Assembly: GCF_019279795.1 (NCBI RefSeq)
Contig: NC_056744.1
Span: forward strand, 898,188,836 to 898,252,835
Direction: 5' to 3'
DNA from: Protopterus annectens
Lineage: Eukaryota > Chordata > Ceratodontiformes > Protopteridae
DNA: 64,000 nucleotides
The stretch's first letter is position 1, and the number at the start of each line of letters is the position of its first letter. The notes beneath the pieces are model-generated. The model had not been told where the DNA came from and did no database searches. It saw only the letters and a list, made by a program, of their open reading frames with translations. Both the position numbers and the translations under genes were made by a program. Shown piece after piece: positions 11,517 to 24,065 of the stretch.

Positions 11517-14500
11517 TAGGTTCATAGGTTCATAGGTTCATACTAGGCTATCTGCCCTAGGGCATTTATAAGCCTAGCCAGAGTTGTGTGGCTTTCACCA
11601 CCCCTGAGGTTGAAGAATACTATACCCATTAGTTTGCCGTGCCTCTGTCCAGCAGTGATACAGAGATGATCCCCGGGGTAAAGCTACGATCTCCCATCCA
11701 CTGGTCAAGATTCCTCTTGAACAGAGCCAGCGAGGTGCTCTGTCTCACATGGACCGGGATTCTGTTCCACAGCATAGGGAGTCTCTGGGTGATGAATCTG
11801 TCCCTCCAGCACATCCTATTTATATCCATGTTGAGGTTTAAGTCTCTTGCTCTTGTGGCTCTGGTGGATTTGGATTTTTTGAGGTGGAGCATGTCCATTA
11901 ATTCCGGGTTGGACATGGCCTTGTATGTCAGGCACAGGTCACCTCTGAGCAGATGGTATGCGACTGAATAGAGCTGGAGTTTCTTCAGTCGGGCAGCATA
12001 TGACATATTTTTGAGCTCCTTTATCCTTTTGGTGAGGAACTTTTGGGGTCTTTCCAATTGCTGCAGGTGTCGGGTAAGATACATTCCGAATGGGACATTG
12101 TACTCAATCATTGGTCTGATAAGTGAAGAGAAAAGGGGAAAATGACCTCCCTTGATCTGGATGTGAATCCCTTCATAATCATGTGGGCAATGTAGATGGT
12201 GCTCCTAACCACTTTGGCAATGTGAGTGTCAAAAGAAAGGTTACTGTCAACTTGGGTCCCCAGGTCCCTGATAACCTCTTCTGTGCTTAATGGATTGCCA
12301 CCTATGTGGTAACTTGGGGTTACCTTGTTTTTACCAAAGGGTATGACTATACATTTTTTGGCGTTTAGCTTAAGGCCATGGCTCTGGCACCAGTTATCCA
12401 TTTCTATGAGACCTCTCTAAAGGATATCTGTGTCTGATGGATTTTCAACTATGGCGCCCAGTTTGCAGTCATCTGCAAACTTTGTCAGCCACAATCCTCC
12501 TATGTTTGCCTGCACTTCTGAAAAGTAGATGCCGAACAAGAGGGGGCCCAGGACTGAGCCCTGTGGGACACCGCTTGTGACCGGCTTGGAGTCTGACATG
12601 GCACCAGCAACTCTAACCCTGTGGGTTCTGTCCTTGAGCCAGTTTGCAACCCATCTTGTGACATATGGGTTTACATTTAAGCTGGTGAGCTTTTCTATGA
12701 TACGAGTGGGGTATTGTGTCGAAAGCTTTTGCAAGGTCAAGGTAGGCTGTGTGAACTGCCTTACCCTCATCAATGGCCTTGGTGACTGTTTCAAAAAAGT
12801 CAACCAAGTTCAAGAGGCATGATCTGCCCTTGACAAAGCCGAATCGGGTAGGATCCAATGTCTGTAGGTCCCCTATGTCTTTATTTATGAGTTCCATTAT
12901 TATCCTCTCCATAGCTTTGCAGACCAGGCTTGTTAAGCTTATGGGGCGGTAATTACCAGGGTCCGTAGAAGCACCACCTTTGTGGAGTGGGACCACAGTT
13001 GCCGTACACCACTCTTTGGGTACATATCATGTGGTAAGGCTAAGATTAAACAGCAGCCTTATGTGTGGGTTTAGTTCCTCATTGAGTTTGTGTAGCACAC
13101 AGCCGGGGACACCATCCGGTCCCATTGATGCTGTGTTTTTAGCTTTAGAGAGAGCAGCTCTTACCTGGGCATTTGAGATGATTGGGAGGCTACACTCTGC
13201 TGGGATAGATATTTCTCCTTTTGGGGAGGGAGGGGAGAAATTTGCACTGAACCTGTCTGCCAGTATGTTTGCAATGTCTGTGGGTTCAGTGATTTTTGTA
13301 TCATTTTGGACTAATTCTGAGCATATCTGGGAGTTTCCACCCAGGTTTCTAACATAGCTAAAGAAGGCCTTATGATTGTCTTTTGAGTCCTTGGTGATTT
13401 TTCTCTCAAAGTTGGCCTTGGATGATTTTATGAGTGATCGTAGTTTTTTACTAGTATTGATCAGAGATGTCTTCCCTTTTAGGGATTTTGCTCTATCTTG
13501 TAGTAGCTTTCTCCTCTTGTTGTAAAGTTTGTTTATGGCTGGGGTCCACCAGATCGGGCACTTGCCTTTGGTGGAAAGGGTCTTGATTTTTTTTGGGATT
13601 GCTTGATCCATGCAATCCTGGAGGTGCTCGTAGAAAGCATTTGTAAGGGATTCAGCAGCGTGGGTTGTGGTTTCCACTGGCTCGGGGTCCTTGAAGGATA
13701 CCACACCAGTCTTAAGAAGTGTGAAGTTGGCTTTTGAGAACTTCTTCACTGTGGTCTTTTTTGTTGGGGATGGGGGCGGGATGTGGATCTCCAGTGAGAT
13801 TAGTTTATGGTCTGATCTCACCAATGAGGGATATACTTCCGGTGTGGAGCATTTTGTCCCCATGTTTGTGATGATCAGGTCTAGTATATTTTCACCTCTT
13901 GTGGGAATGGTGACAAGTTGTTCCATAGCATTTGAGTTTATGAACTCCAGGAACTTTGGGCTAGGGTATTGGGGCTTGAGTAATGTTCCCAGTCTATGTT
14001 TGGGTAGTTGAAGTCACCCAATATAATGGTGTTTGGAGAGACATTTATACTCTCCAGTGTCTTCAGGAAGGCTGTGTGGGGTTCCTGAGTTTGAGAGGGT
14101 GGCCTGTAACATGCTACAAACTGTAGAGCAGTTTTGCCTATGGTTAATTGCACCTGAATGGTCTCTGATGCTTCGTGCATTGCCACCAGCCTGGAGGTGT
14201 GGGTATCCTTGATGAATATGGATACACCCCCTCCTTTTGTGGTACGGTCCAGGTTTTGGGGCCGGAACACATGATATGAGGTAAAACCTGATAGTGCTGG
14301 GGTGCTCTCAGGGGCCTTGAACCAGGTTTCAGTCACAGCACAGACATCGATGTTCTCCATACTGAGGAGGGCTTCGAGGGCGTGCATCTTGAGATTTAGA
14401 CTTCTGGCATTGAGCAGCATTACCCTTAGTTTTTTTCCATTATTGTTTTCTAGGTCGGTGGGTTTAGAATTTGAGCCTTGTCTAAAAAAGGCACTATGGG

Positions 14501-15530
14501 GGTGGCAAGAGCCTTTGCCAATATCCGGAAACCCAGGGGTGACAGGTGCAAGCCGTCCCTTGCAAAGCAGCGTGGCTTGTCAAGCATGTCATCCCAGGCA
14601 GACAGACATTGGATTCCCTTAGAATGACACCAGAAATTAAGCCAATTATTAAACCTGATCATTTTGTCTCTGTATTGTGGCATCATTCTTGGTGAAGGTA
14701 GGATACTGCTCAGGGTCAGGGTCATACCAGCCTGGGCTACATAATCTGAGAGCTCCTCTATGTCTCTTTTCATGTAGTCCAGGGAGGTACGTCTCAGGTC
14801 ATTCACACCAGCATGGACAATGACTGAGTCATACTTGTACTTGCTGTGGAGTGACCTGAGTGCTTGTGTTATGTGGCGGATTCTAGCGCCCGACAGGCAG
14901 CTTACTGTGACCCTCTCCTTGTTCAGTCTGGTGAGTGGGATGTCAGTGTGTCTGACTATGGAGTCACCTATGACAAGTGTGTCTGGCATTGTGTTTGGCC
15001 TTAAGGGCTGTGACTGATTTGCACACTGACTTTGTGATCTATGTGTTGCTTGTGTTATGTCATGAGGTGGCAGTTGTTTGGGTGTCTGCTTTGGAGGCCT
15101 CTGCTGTTTTGGTAGATTTTTGATCCGTGCCTCCGAGTATGTCTTTATGTGTTTATGTGTTTGATTTGTAGTTGTGATAGTTCTATGTGAGACTTGGTTT
15201 ATGGTGTGTGTGTGGTTACCTTCTCCTCCTGTCTGGTTTTGCCAGCCCTGAGTTGAGAGAGCTCAGCCTCCAGTTTGGCTATATAGTTGCATCTCTCGCA
15301 TGTATTTGTGTTTTGTGGGAGGAGGAGAGGGTTGTCTGTGTACATGAGGCAATTGTAACATTGCCTCAATATTCCCAGATTCACCAACTGAGCAGGAGAG
15401 GACGCTAGCAACTGACCCTTTGACATGCTAGAAGAAATGAAAAAGTTTGCTGTGTAACTGAGTCAGAAAGGACCTATAGGGAAGTGGGTACTCAAGGGGG
15501 GTTTAAGCTAGTGAAGTACTTTGTATTGTA
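11517..15530 (-). mobile_element. CR1 LINE copy 1 (left palindrome arm)
   Basis: A nearly full-length CR1 read right to left. ORF1 starts at 15426 (MSKGQLLASSPAQLVNLGIL). ORF2 endonuclease begins near 14420 (LLNARSLNLKMHALEAL), the reverse transcriptase lies around 13130-12440 with FADDCKLG, and the C-terminus ends at 11629. The 3' end is three copies of an octamer (TTCATAGG on the + strand) at about 11519-11540. The 5' end is cut near 15530, where RTE sequence starts. Several frameshifts split ORF2 (for example near 13027/12996 and 12417), so it is dead but young. From 13942 rightward it is the mirror of the copy at 33071-36043. Confidence 0.93.
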
Positions 15531-16680
15531 TTGTACTTGGAACAGAAGAGAAAATAAAATTTCAATGAAAATCAGGGGAACCTCAAATGACAGCTGTCCA
15601 AGAAGAGAGAGTTGAGAAACAGAGGTTGGTATCAGAGGAAACACATTCACTTTAATGCCACTTTATAAATCAGGACAACAGAAATTGGTGTTAATAATGG
15701 CTGACCTGAATGCACATATCAGGACAGACAAAATAGGATACAAGGACTGCCTGGGTCCACATGGGTGGTGCAGCAGGAATAAAGATAGAGAGGCCACTCT
15801 AGACTTCTGTCTGGCAAGTGGCTTCATAGTAGGGAATACATGGTTCAAAAAGTGATACTGTCACAAAATTGCATACAAGAGTGGCTATTGTGCAAATCTG
15901 GTACACTTCCTCCTAGAAAGGAAAGGACAATGGGGTAGCATCAGTGACTGTAAATTCACCCCAGTGAAACCGTAAGCCCACAGAAAAAAAAAACACCGAT
16001 TGACACAATCAGGTGCAAGCAGTGGTCATAGAAGTCTTTCAATGTCAACACAGACCAGGCTGAAGACCTAGAAGATGACTGAAGAGAAAGTACAACAGTT
16101 CTAAGAATTGCCTAGGGCTCTACCACCATGACAAGAACAGGAAATAAGTGGAGTTAAGAGGACTGGAAGTACCTCAAAACAGCACGTGTGAGAACTTCAT
16201 AACAGATATGGAGCTGAGCCAGGTATGGAATAAGGTATACAAGGAAAGCAGGTGGGAGAATGCACAAGTCCAGGAAGTCATCACAAGAAAGAGAGTGCAG
16301 GGAGAAATGGGAGATAGAAAAGACAGACAAGACTAGGAGGGAAGACTGGATGGCTAACAACAATGATCTAAGAGAAGAGTTACTTCAGAGAAGGACAGAC
16401 ATAGTAAGGTCAATGAAAGAAATAGACTACAGAAAGTCAACAAAACCCCAAAAGTTAAAAGCTTGATACAACAAATGAACACTAATTAGGACTGTTCAAA
16501 GAAATTCATGTAATATAACAAACGTAAATAGGATATATTACTGTGCAGCTAAATTAACAACAGATAGTCTAACAGCAAAAACACAGGACAGTAAGGGAAA
16601 GGAAGGGAGGGAGAAATTAAATGTCATCATGGAAGTATCAAATACAGAAAATTATAAAGCATTAAGACAAGTGTCAATGT
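15531..16680 (+). pseudogene. RTE LINE fragment, endonuclease to linker (left arm)
   Basis: The frame at 15655-15855 ends VGNTWFKK and contains MADLNAHIRTDKIGYKDCLG plus RNKDREATLDF, the distal endonuclease signature of vertebrate RTE elements (DLNAHVG, then NTWFKK). Downstream charged sequence (16148-16470) corresponds to the poorly conserved linker before the reverse transcriptase. It ends at about 16680 against a DIRS-like fragment. It is mirrored at 31891-33070 in the right arm. Multiple stops; not functional. Confidence 0.8.
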
Positions 16681-17629
16681 TAGAAAGTATACAAGAGAGA
16701 ACAGGGGGGGCTGTCAGGAAGCTGAATGGCAGTGCCCTGAACCTCCACGAGCGGTGATCCATCTTTATGTGGTAGTACGCATACTAGAGGTCTACAGAGC
16801 ACAGCCAATTGTCCCTCCCTAGGGAGGGATGAATGGTCTGTACTGTGACCATCTGGAATTTTTGAGGTTTGATAAATTTGTTCAGTAGGCTGAGATCCAG
16901 GATTGGTCTCCAGTCCCCTATCTTTTTTGGCACTAAAAAGAACCTTGAGTAACACCCGGATCATGTCTGGTCTGGTGAGACTGGTTGGATGACTTTTTCT
17001 TAGCAGCTTTTCTATTTCTAAGGCTGCTAATTCCCTCTGATTGGGTGGTACATCAGGGATTCGTTTGACGGGCCTGGGAGTTAAATTGAATGGTATTTGG
17101 TAGCCTCTGGATATTATTCTCTGCACCCAAACATAGGTAGTAATAAGATGCCAGGCTGGTAGAAAAAAAATTACCCCTGACTGCTTCCAGAGGAAAGCAA
17201 TCGGACCACTGCTCAGCAGCACCGGTGGGGTCTGCAAGAGAAAAAAATTTCTGTTGCCCTGGTTACGTGGACCCCCTCTACCCTGAAAGGGGCATCTTCC
17301 ATACGAGTTGCCCCTCTGCCCCAGGGGGATTGTTCACCACGAGTGTCACAAAAGGATCCTTGGGATTTCTTGAACCACATCTTTCCTCCCTTCTGGTTCC
17401 TGGAGTAGGACCTCTGGGGGTTGGAAAAACGTATGCCCACAGCAGGCAAGGTTTCTCCATCTTTCTCACTATGCGAGGCGACAACACCTCATCAGGCAGT
17501 ACCAGACATTTCAGAAATTAGGTCTCTTTGGAGGAGAGTAAAGTGTGCCAGATAGTTCAGCGACCAAATGGTGAAGGTCGCTGAAGCATAGGTCCGCTTC
17601 CCTAGTCTGTCCATGGTCCGGGACTCCCT
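16681..17629 (-). pseudogene. DIRS-like retroelement fossil (left arm copy)
   Basis: A fossil fragment of a DIRS-like (tyrosine-recombinase class) retroelement, comprising the end of the gag-like frame and the start of the reverse transcriptase region. The frame at 16680-17237 contains RIISRGYQIPFNLTPRP and LAALEIEKLLRK, typical of this class. It is the mirror copy of 30963-31890 and differs at only about two residues over 185. It is broken and incomplete at both ends. Confidence 0.8.
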
Positions 17630-18572
17630 AATGCATGCCTTTTGAGTGTGGACGGAAACCAGAGTACCTGGTAAAAACCCGCAGACAATGCAAGAACATG
17701 CATACTCCATACAAAAGGTACAAAAACCAAGCCAAGACCCTAGGTGGAGAACCAACATTAAGAAGCGATGCTTCTCCGTGCCACTGTGCCGCCTTATATT
17801 AACAGTACAATTAAAAATCAGTAACAGCTGTTAAATACACCACTATCTACAATTTCACAAAAAAGGTATTTGTTTCTTAAATTCACCACAACTTTAATAA
17901 AGGATAAACTGAACCAATTAAACTGCTGAAATGAGTCCTTCAGCACCACATAGTAAGATCAGGATTACAGTTCTACTGCCATCCGGGGGGGGGGGGTAAC
18001 CTAAGAATTGGCCAGTCCAGATTCCAACATCCAGCTATCAAGCAGATAATATCCACGTCTATCCTGATAAACAAGTTAACCATTTATGCAGCTCCAGGTC
18101 TGTGTTGGATCACCAGGTTAACCATTTCCGCAACAAAAGTCACATTAAAATGTGAACCTCTGAAAGTGAAATGCACCAATTCTTCGTCTCCCAAAATATA
18201 CACTACAATAAAGCCATAAACTGTTCCACAAACTGGAAAAAACATGATAAAAATTAACTATCTACTGATAGAGAAAAAAATATGCTTATTTAGTTTGCAA
18301 CTACTATATAAAATACCTGCTTGACAAAAAAGACAACCTTTCTGCAAGATGATATCTAACTCTGTATCAGAAACACTCTTGAAAACATTCTTTTAAGCAG
18401 TGTAACTTGTTATGTTCCATTGTATTCCCTTTATGACCCACAACATGTAAAATACAAAAGACTACTTTGCCTGAGAAGGAAACATAATAAACATTTGCAT
18501 TCAAAAGCATGCCAGTCATATTTATGGAATCTTAAAGCATATCATTTTCCAGTCAGAAAATATCTTTTTAAC
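17630..18572. repeat. Inner inverted repeat, left arm (943 bp)
   Basis: Reverse-complementary to 21291-22238 at roughly 98 percent by eye, including a G-run (about 17985-17997) facing a C-run (about 21867-21882). The outer edge (CTAATGCATGCC) abuts the DIRS-like fragment directly. The inner edge stops at a CTTTTTAA shared with the other arm. It carries the 5' half of a V-SINE. Confidence 0.92.
17632..17800 (-). repeat. V-SINE 5' half, truncated at the arm junction
   Basis: Same SINE as at 22071-22385 but only its tRNA-like head and the conserved central block (GGAAACCAGAGTACC on the + strand) are present. The 3' half is absent, and DIRS-like sequence starts at 17629. Confidence 0.85.
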
Positions 18573-20270
18573 TTAACATTAAAACAAATAAAAACTCTCA
18601 TCCACACCTGTTTCAATGCACATAAGCTTACCTTGAGACAAACATTTGTATAAACCCCATCACAGTGTACAAACTACTACATACAACAAAGTTACAGCAC
18701 ATTATTAAAATGGGGATAGTACATATAACCAGTGGTCAATTCTGTCAGTAGGGTCATGGATAATGCCCTCAGCAAACAGTATAGCATAAAACATATTAAA
18801 TCTTATTAAAGATGACATCAACTATGACAATTTCACAAAGCAGATATGATTTGTAAATGCAATGACCCTAAATGAAAATAAAGAATTCACAAACTATAAA
18901 TATAGAAGAATATATACATATTTTAAAAACCATAAAAAGCCCATCCACCATTTTGTGGACGGCAAATAAAAGAATAACAATGAAAGAAAAGTTTAAAGTG
19001 AGTGAAAACACTGCAGTGACAAGAACCTTACACTACAGTGAAAAAAAGTTACAATTTTGGTCACATATAAAAAGAACTCAAGCTACACACAATCAATGAC
19101 ACACCTCCTTTGTATTGCCACTTGAAAATTATAACAGACAAATAAATTAATTTCAATAATACAGAACTAAAACAGTGGTATTTTTCATACCTCAACTTCT
19201 TTGCTCAATAATTCTGGTCAAAACCAAAAATAATAGGGAGACAATAGGCTCCAAACCAGGGGCAATTTACATATTACTCTAGTACACTTAAAAAAAGTAA
19301 CAGAGCAATAGATTTTTACATCAAGTGAGTGCACAGTTTCTGAACAAGAAGTATGGAACTCTTATATATGTCTGCTACTACTAACTGTAATTTACCAGAA
19401 AAATCCAAAGTTTTATGAAGTAGAAATAATACGAGATATTTGATAGAAATAGTACTACGCAGCATTTGATACTGTAATGTATGTACATCTATTTTAATTG
19501 TGGCTCCTCCATAGCTCTCAACCAAATCAGGGACAAATCCAGAAATAATCAGGTACACTTTGAATTAATACACATTTTCTGAACTACAAGAAATCTATAA
19601 TTACTATCATTATGTATTAAGTGCAATTCCCTATCTTTTCTCCAGCATTCATCATTTTAAGAGATATTAACATGGCCAGACCTAAAATTTGAGTCAAAAT
19701 CAGGGACAGTTGAGAGGTATAGGCTCCTGTTGTGCATCTTTTGCCACTACTTTTCTAAAATTCATCTACTGGAAAACATTATCAATGACAGCTTGTCGGA
19801 CAGTCTGTCAAACAGTAACACCAGGAAAAGAAGACTTGCTATACAGAACTGCAGTTCAACACAAATGTAAAAGCAACTTCATTAATAACTAACTACATGC
19901 ACAAAAGAGGCAACAATGACACATCACAAAAAAGAAAGAAAAATAGATGTTCAACCTGTCGTTGTTACCGCTAAAAAAGCCACAACCAAAATCGGATGGA
20001 CAACCTATAGCATCTAGTTACTTGCCCACCGTCTGATGTACTTATATCAATTCATCTGTCTTCTATCTAATGTGTTACACCTTTCAGTTCCTGAGTCCCC
20101 ACGGAAATCGACTGATTAATGAAAACAACTACACCGCTCCTAAAACACAAATGCAAAGAAAAACTACCAAAACCTGGACGCACATCTGCCTGTGCTTGTC
20201 TAAGTGACAACAAATCCAGAAAGCCCACTGCGTTCCTCGATCAAGTAAAACAGGCAAATGTAGAAAGAAC
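18573..20270. other. Palindrome spacer, left part, unrecognised
   Basis: Very AT-rich DNA with no mirror partner on the other side of the axis. Two stretches (about 19500-19555 and 19695-19725) carry AATCAGGGACA and GAGAGGTATAG-like words shared with other dispersed fragments in the window. No credible gene. Confidence 0.4.
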
Positions 20271-20271
20271 A

Positions 20272-20738
20272 CTTCTGCGCTCATGTTTTAGAAAAAAAAA
20301 GTACTGCCGGGTTTACACTGTAGCAATCTGTTTGCTACATATGAAGAAACAGTTGCTACAGTTTGTACCTGCCTGCATGGAGCGCTTCTGCGCTCATGTT
20401 ATAGTAAAAAAAAAAAAAAGTACTGCCGGGTTTACACTGTAGCAATCTGTTTGCTACATATGAAGAAACAGTTGCTACAGTTTGTACCTGCCTGCACGGA
20501 GCGCTTCTGCGCTCATGTTATAGTAAAAAAAAAAAAAAAGTACTGCCGGGTTTACACTGTAGCAATCTGTTTGCTACATATGAAGAAACAGTTGCTACAG
20601 TTTGTACCTGCCTGCACGGAGCGCTTCTGCGCTCATGTTTTAGAAAAAAAAAAGTACTGCCGGGTTTACACTGTAGCAATCTGTTTGCTACATATGTAGA
20701 AACAGTTGCTACAATTTGTACCTGCCTGCATGGAGCGC
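20272..20738. repeat. Minisatellite, four units of about 113-120 bp
   Basis: Units start CTTCTGCGCTCATGTT at 20272, 20385, 20504 and 20624. Each holds an A-tract of 9-15 bases, AAAGTACTGCCGGGTTTACA, a hairpin GTAGCAA-TCTG-TTTGCTAC, a second GTTGCTAC, and GTACCTGCCTGCA ending in GGAGCG. Unit length differs mainly by the A-tract. The open frames through it are produced by the repetition. Confidence 0.93.
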
Positions 20739-20795
20739 ACGCTACAGTTAAGCCACACAGAGAGCGCTATGGTGCTGTGTTTTGACTGCAAATGC

Positions 20796-20821
20796 AATAC
20801 CGGCTTATAAAAGCCGGTATT
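20796..20821. repeat. Perfect 11-bp hairpin
   Basis: AATACCGGCTT at 20796-20806 and AAGCCGGTATT at 20811-20821 with a 4-base loop, placed shortly after the minisatellite. No T-tract or gene context suggests a terminator. Confidence 0.7.
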
Positions 20822-21290
20822 ACATTAAAAAACAATCAGGACAGGCTCTTCACATCTGAGGCTAAGCAGAACTATAAAATGTCCAGATTTCTGCCTCATA
20901 TTTTTGGTCTGCTCCTCAGAAAAAATGTGTTTTATATGGCAAATCACCGAGGACTGAAGCCACTACATGATGACATACATTTCCGTTTCAGATTTCATAT
21001 CTTTCACAAAAAATGCATGGAAAGACAAATCTTGTTATTGTAATGCCTTTAAACTTACAAGAGCAATATTTAAAATCTGTCCCTAGATAGGAACTAGAGT
21101 GACAGTCTTTCAGTTTACAGAGGGAAAACAAAACTGGAATGGGAGCGGGAAGATGTTAACAAAATGGTTGGGACTGTTAGAACCTCATTAATGATGTCAC
21201 AAAAAGGGAGGTGATTAGCTAAGTGGGTGGTAGTGTTTACAGCTTCGGTCCGAGACAGGACTGTGATTTTAGTAACGAGATAGTGTCCCT
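20822..21290. other. Palindrome spacer, right part, unrecognised
   Basis: AT-rich sequence without similarity to the left part of the spacer. Nothing identifiable. Confidence 0.35.
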
Positions 21291-22238
21291 TTAAAAAGTT
21301 ATTTTCTGACTGGAAAATGATATGCTTTAAGATTCCATAAATATGACTGGCATGCTTTTGAATGCAAATGTTTATTATGTTTCCTTCTCAGGCAAAGTAG
21401 TCTTTTGTATTTTACATTTTGTGGGTCATAAAGGGAATACAATGGAACATAACAAGTTACACTGCTTAAAAGAATGTTTTCAAGAGTGTTTCTGATACAG
21501 AGTTAGATATCATCTTGCAGAAAGGTTGTCTGTTTTGTCAAGCAGGTATTTATACAGTAGTTGCAAACTAAATAAGCATATTTTTTTCTCTATCAGTAGA
21601 TAGTTAATTTTTATCATGTTTTTTTCCAGTTTGTGGAACAGTTTATGGCTTTATTGTAGTGTATATTTTGGGAGACGAAGAATTGGTGCATTTCACTTTC
21701 AGAGGTTCACATTTTAATGTGACTTTTGTTGCGGAAATGGTTAACCTGGTGATCCAACACAGACCTGGAGCTGCATAAATGGTTAACTTGTTTATCCGGA
21801 TAGATGTGGATATTATCTGCTTGATAGCTGGATTTTGGAATCTGGACTGGCCAATTCTTAGGTTATCCCCCCCCCCCCCCCGGATGGCAGTAAAACTGTA
21901 ATCCTGATCTTACTATGTGATGCTGAAGGACTCATTTCAGCAGTTTAATTGGTTCAGTTTGTCCTTTATTAAAGTTGTGGTGAATTTAAGAAACAAATAC
22001 CTTTTTTGTGAAATTGTAGATGGTGCTGTATTTAACAGCTGTTACTGATTTTTAATTGTACTGTTAATATAAGGTGGCACAGTGGCACGGAGAAGCATCG
22101 CTTCTTAATGTTGGCTCTCCACCTAGGGTCTTGGCTTAGTTTTTGTACCTTTTGTATGGAGTATGCATGTTCTTGCATTGTCTGCGGGTTTTTACCAGGT
22201 ACTCCGGTTTCCGTCCACACTCAAAAGGCATGCATTAG
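21291..22238. repeat. Inner inverted repeat, right arm (948 bp)
   Basis: Mirror of 17630-18572. At its outer edge (GGCATGCATTAG) the V-SINE continues uninterrupted into 22239-22385, so this arm holds the intact arrangement and the left arm the derived one. Confidence 0.92.
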
Positions 22239-22385
22239 TGAGTTATTAATCCTTCAGAATGCCTGTAGGGTGTGGTGTGTGTGTTTCTCTCTCTAGCCCA
22301 CATAGAAGCCTGCAATAGGCCCAGGCCCACCTGTGTCCCTGAAATGGATTAAGCAAGTAAGTGGAGAATGAACGTATGAGGGATA
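22071..22385 (+). repeat. V-SINE, near complete
   Basis: It starts AAGGTGGCACAGTGGCACGG (A-box region). The conserved block GTCTGCGGGTTTTTACCAGG then CTCCGGTTTCCGTCC follows, and the body continues through CTGCAATAGGCCCAGGCCC to about 22385. This matches the order of the zebrafish DANA-type V-SINE. Not a tRNA gene. Confidence 0.85.
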
Positions 22386-22754
22386 ATTTTTTTTAACTAA
22401 TAAACATTCTATTTTGTTTTTAGCTAATGTTTTTTCCACCATAGCTGTCTGCAATCACCCATGCTCTGGATCCCCTCCATAATCATCAGTTTACCTGTTC
22501 TGACTGAGAGATATCAGTTGGAGAAACTTTAGTGCAAACAGTAGGTGGAAGTGTGCAAATAGATTAGGAAGTCCCAGTTTGGAGCTGCTGGATTTCGGGA
22601 TGATATTCAAAATATTGTTAGTGTATAGAAATTGAACGTATCTGTGTAGTTCAGCAAATATTGGAAGTAATGTTTTATAGTGAAATATACATAAAACGAG
22701 TAATAACATACAAAGACAGTTTGGGCATTAGTACTGTCATTTTAAAAATATCCC
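22386..22754. other. Intergenic, nothing recognised
   Basis: AT-rich stretch between the SINE and the RTE 3' end. Confidence 0.35.
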
Positions 22755-24065
22755 ACAAACTTTCTTCTTCTTTTTCTTTCAGCTGTTATCGTTAGAGTTT
22801 GCCACAGCAGATCATCTGTTTCCATTTCTTCCTGTCTTCTGCATCCTGCTCTGTCACATCAACCACCTGCACGTCCTCTCTCACCACATCCATAAACCTT
22901 ATCTTAGGCCTTCCTCTTACCTGACAGCTCCATCCTTTACCATTCTTTTCCCATTAAACCCAGCATCCCTCCTTGGCACATGTCCAAACCAACGCAATCC
23001 TGCCTCTCTGGCTTTGTCTCCGAACTGTCCACCCTGAGCTGTCCCTCTAATATACTCATTCCTAATCCTGTCTATCCTTGTCACAACCAGTGTAAATCTT
23101 AACATCTTTAACTCTGCCACGTCCAGCTCTGACTCCTGACTTTTTGTCAGTGCTCCCGTCTCCAAACCATATAACATAGCTGGTCTCACTACCCTCTTGT
23201 AGACCTTCCCTTTCACTCTGACCGATACCCGTCTGTCACAAATCACTCCTGACACACTTGCCACCCACTCCACCCTGCCGGTACTCTCTTCTTCACCTGT
23301 CTTCCACACTCACCATTACTCTTGTTGATCCCAAGTATTTAAACTCATCCACCTTCTCCAGCTCTCCTCCCTGCATCCTTTCCATTCTTCTATTCTCCCT
23401 CTCATTCATACACATATATATTCTGTTTTAGTCCTGCTGACCTTCTTCATTCCTGTCCTCTCTAGAGCATATCTCCACCTCTCCAGGGTCTCCTCAACCT
23501 GGTCCCTACTCCTATTATAGATCACAATGTCATCTGCAAACATCATAGTCCACGGGGCTTCCTATCTGATCTTGTCTGTCAACCTGTCCATCATCATTGC
23601 AAGTAAGAAAGGGCTCAGAGCTGCTCCTTGATGTAATCCCACCTCCACCTTAAATGCATCAAGTCACTCCCACCGCAGACCTCACCACTGTCACACTGCC
23701 CTCGTACATATCCTGTACCACTCTTGCATACTTCTTTGCCACTCCAGACTTTCTCATAGAATACCACCACTCCTCTCTAGGCACCCTATCATATGCTTTC
23801 TCTAAGTCCACAAAGAGATAATGCATCTTCTTCTGACTTTCGTTGTACTTCTCCATCAACACTCTCGGAGCAAACGTCACATCTGTAGTGCACTTTCTTG
23901 GCATGAAACCATACTGCTGATCACTAATCATCACTTCCCTTCTTAACCTAGCTTCCACTACTCTTTTCCATAACTTCATGCTGTGACTGATCAGTTTTAT
24001 CTATCTGTAGTTACTACAGCTCTGCACATCACCCTTATTCTTAAAGATTGGTACCAAAACACTTT
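22755..24065 (-). pseudogene. RTE LINE, reverse transcriptase and 3' part
   Basis: The frame 23979-23659 (-) reads [29 protein letters not shown] and [17 protein letters not shown], the hallmark RTE reverse-transcriptase blocks. The frame 23309-22917 (-) holds the C-terminal RNEYIRGTAQGGQFGDKA and LRWFGHVPRRD. The 3' end lies near 22770 (TTTCTTCTTCTTTTTCTTTC on +). It begins inside the transcriptase, is 5' truncated, and is split by frameshifts around 23640-23310. Confidence 0.92.

Noticed and set aside
12529-14622. + strand frames opposite CR1 copy 1
   Set aside because: Antisense shadows of CR1 ORF1 and ORF2; the same shadows appear opposite the other CR1 copies.
20119-20699. Open frames of 107 and 82 codons across the minisatellite
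   Set aside because: They repeat the same peptide because the DNA unit length keeps the frame; base composition and context give no sign of a gene, and A-tract changes alter the frame.
20272-20738. Regular repeats resembling a CRISPR array
   Set aside because: Units are contiguous, over 110 bp, with no unique spacers, in a vertebrate genome.
22071-22150. Possible tRNA gene from A-box and B-box words
   Set aside because: It is the head of a V-SINE, with no cloverleaf and with SINE body attached; the same holds for 6965, 29110, 58910 and 60050.
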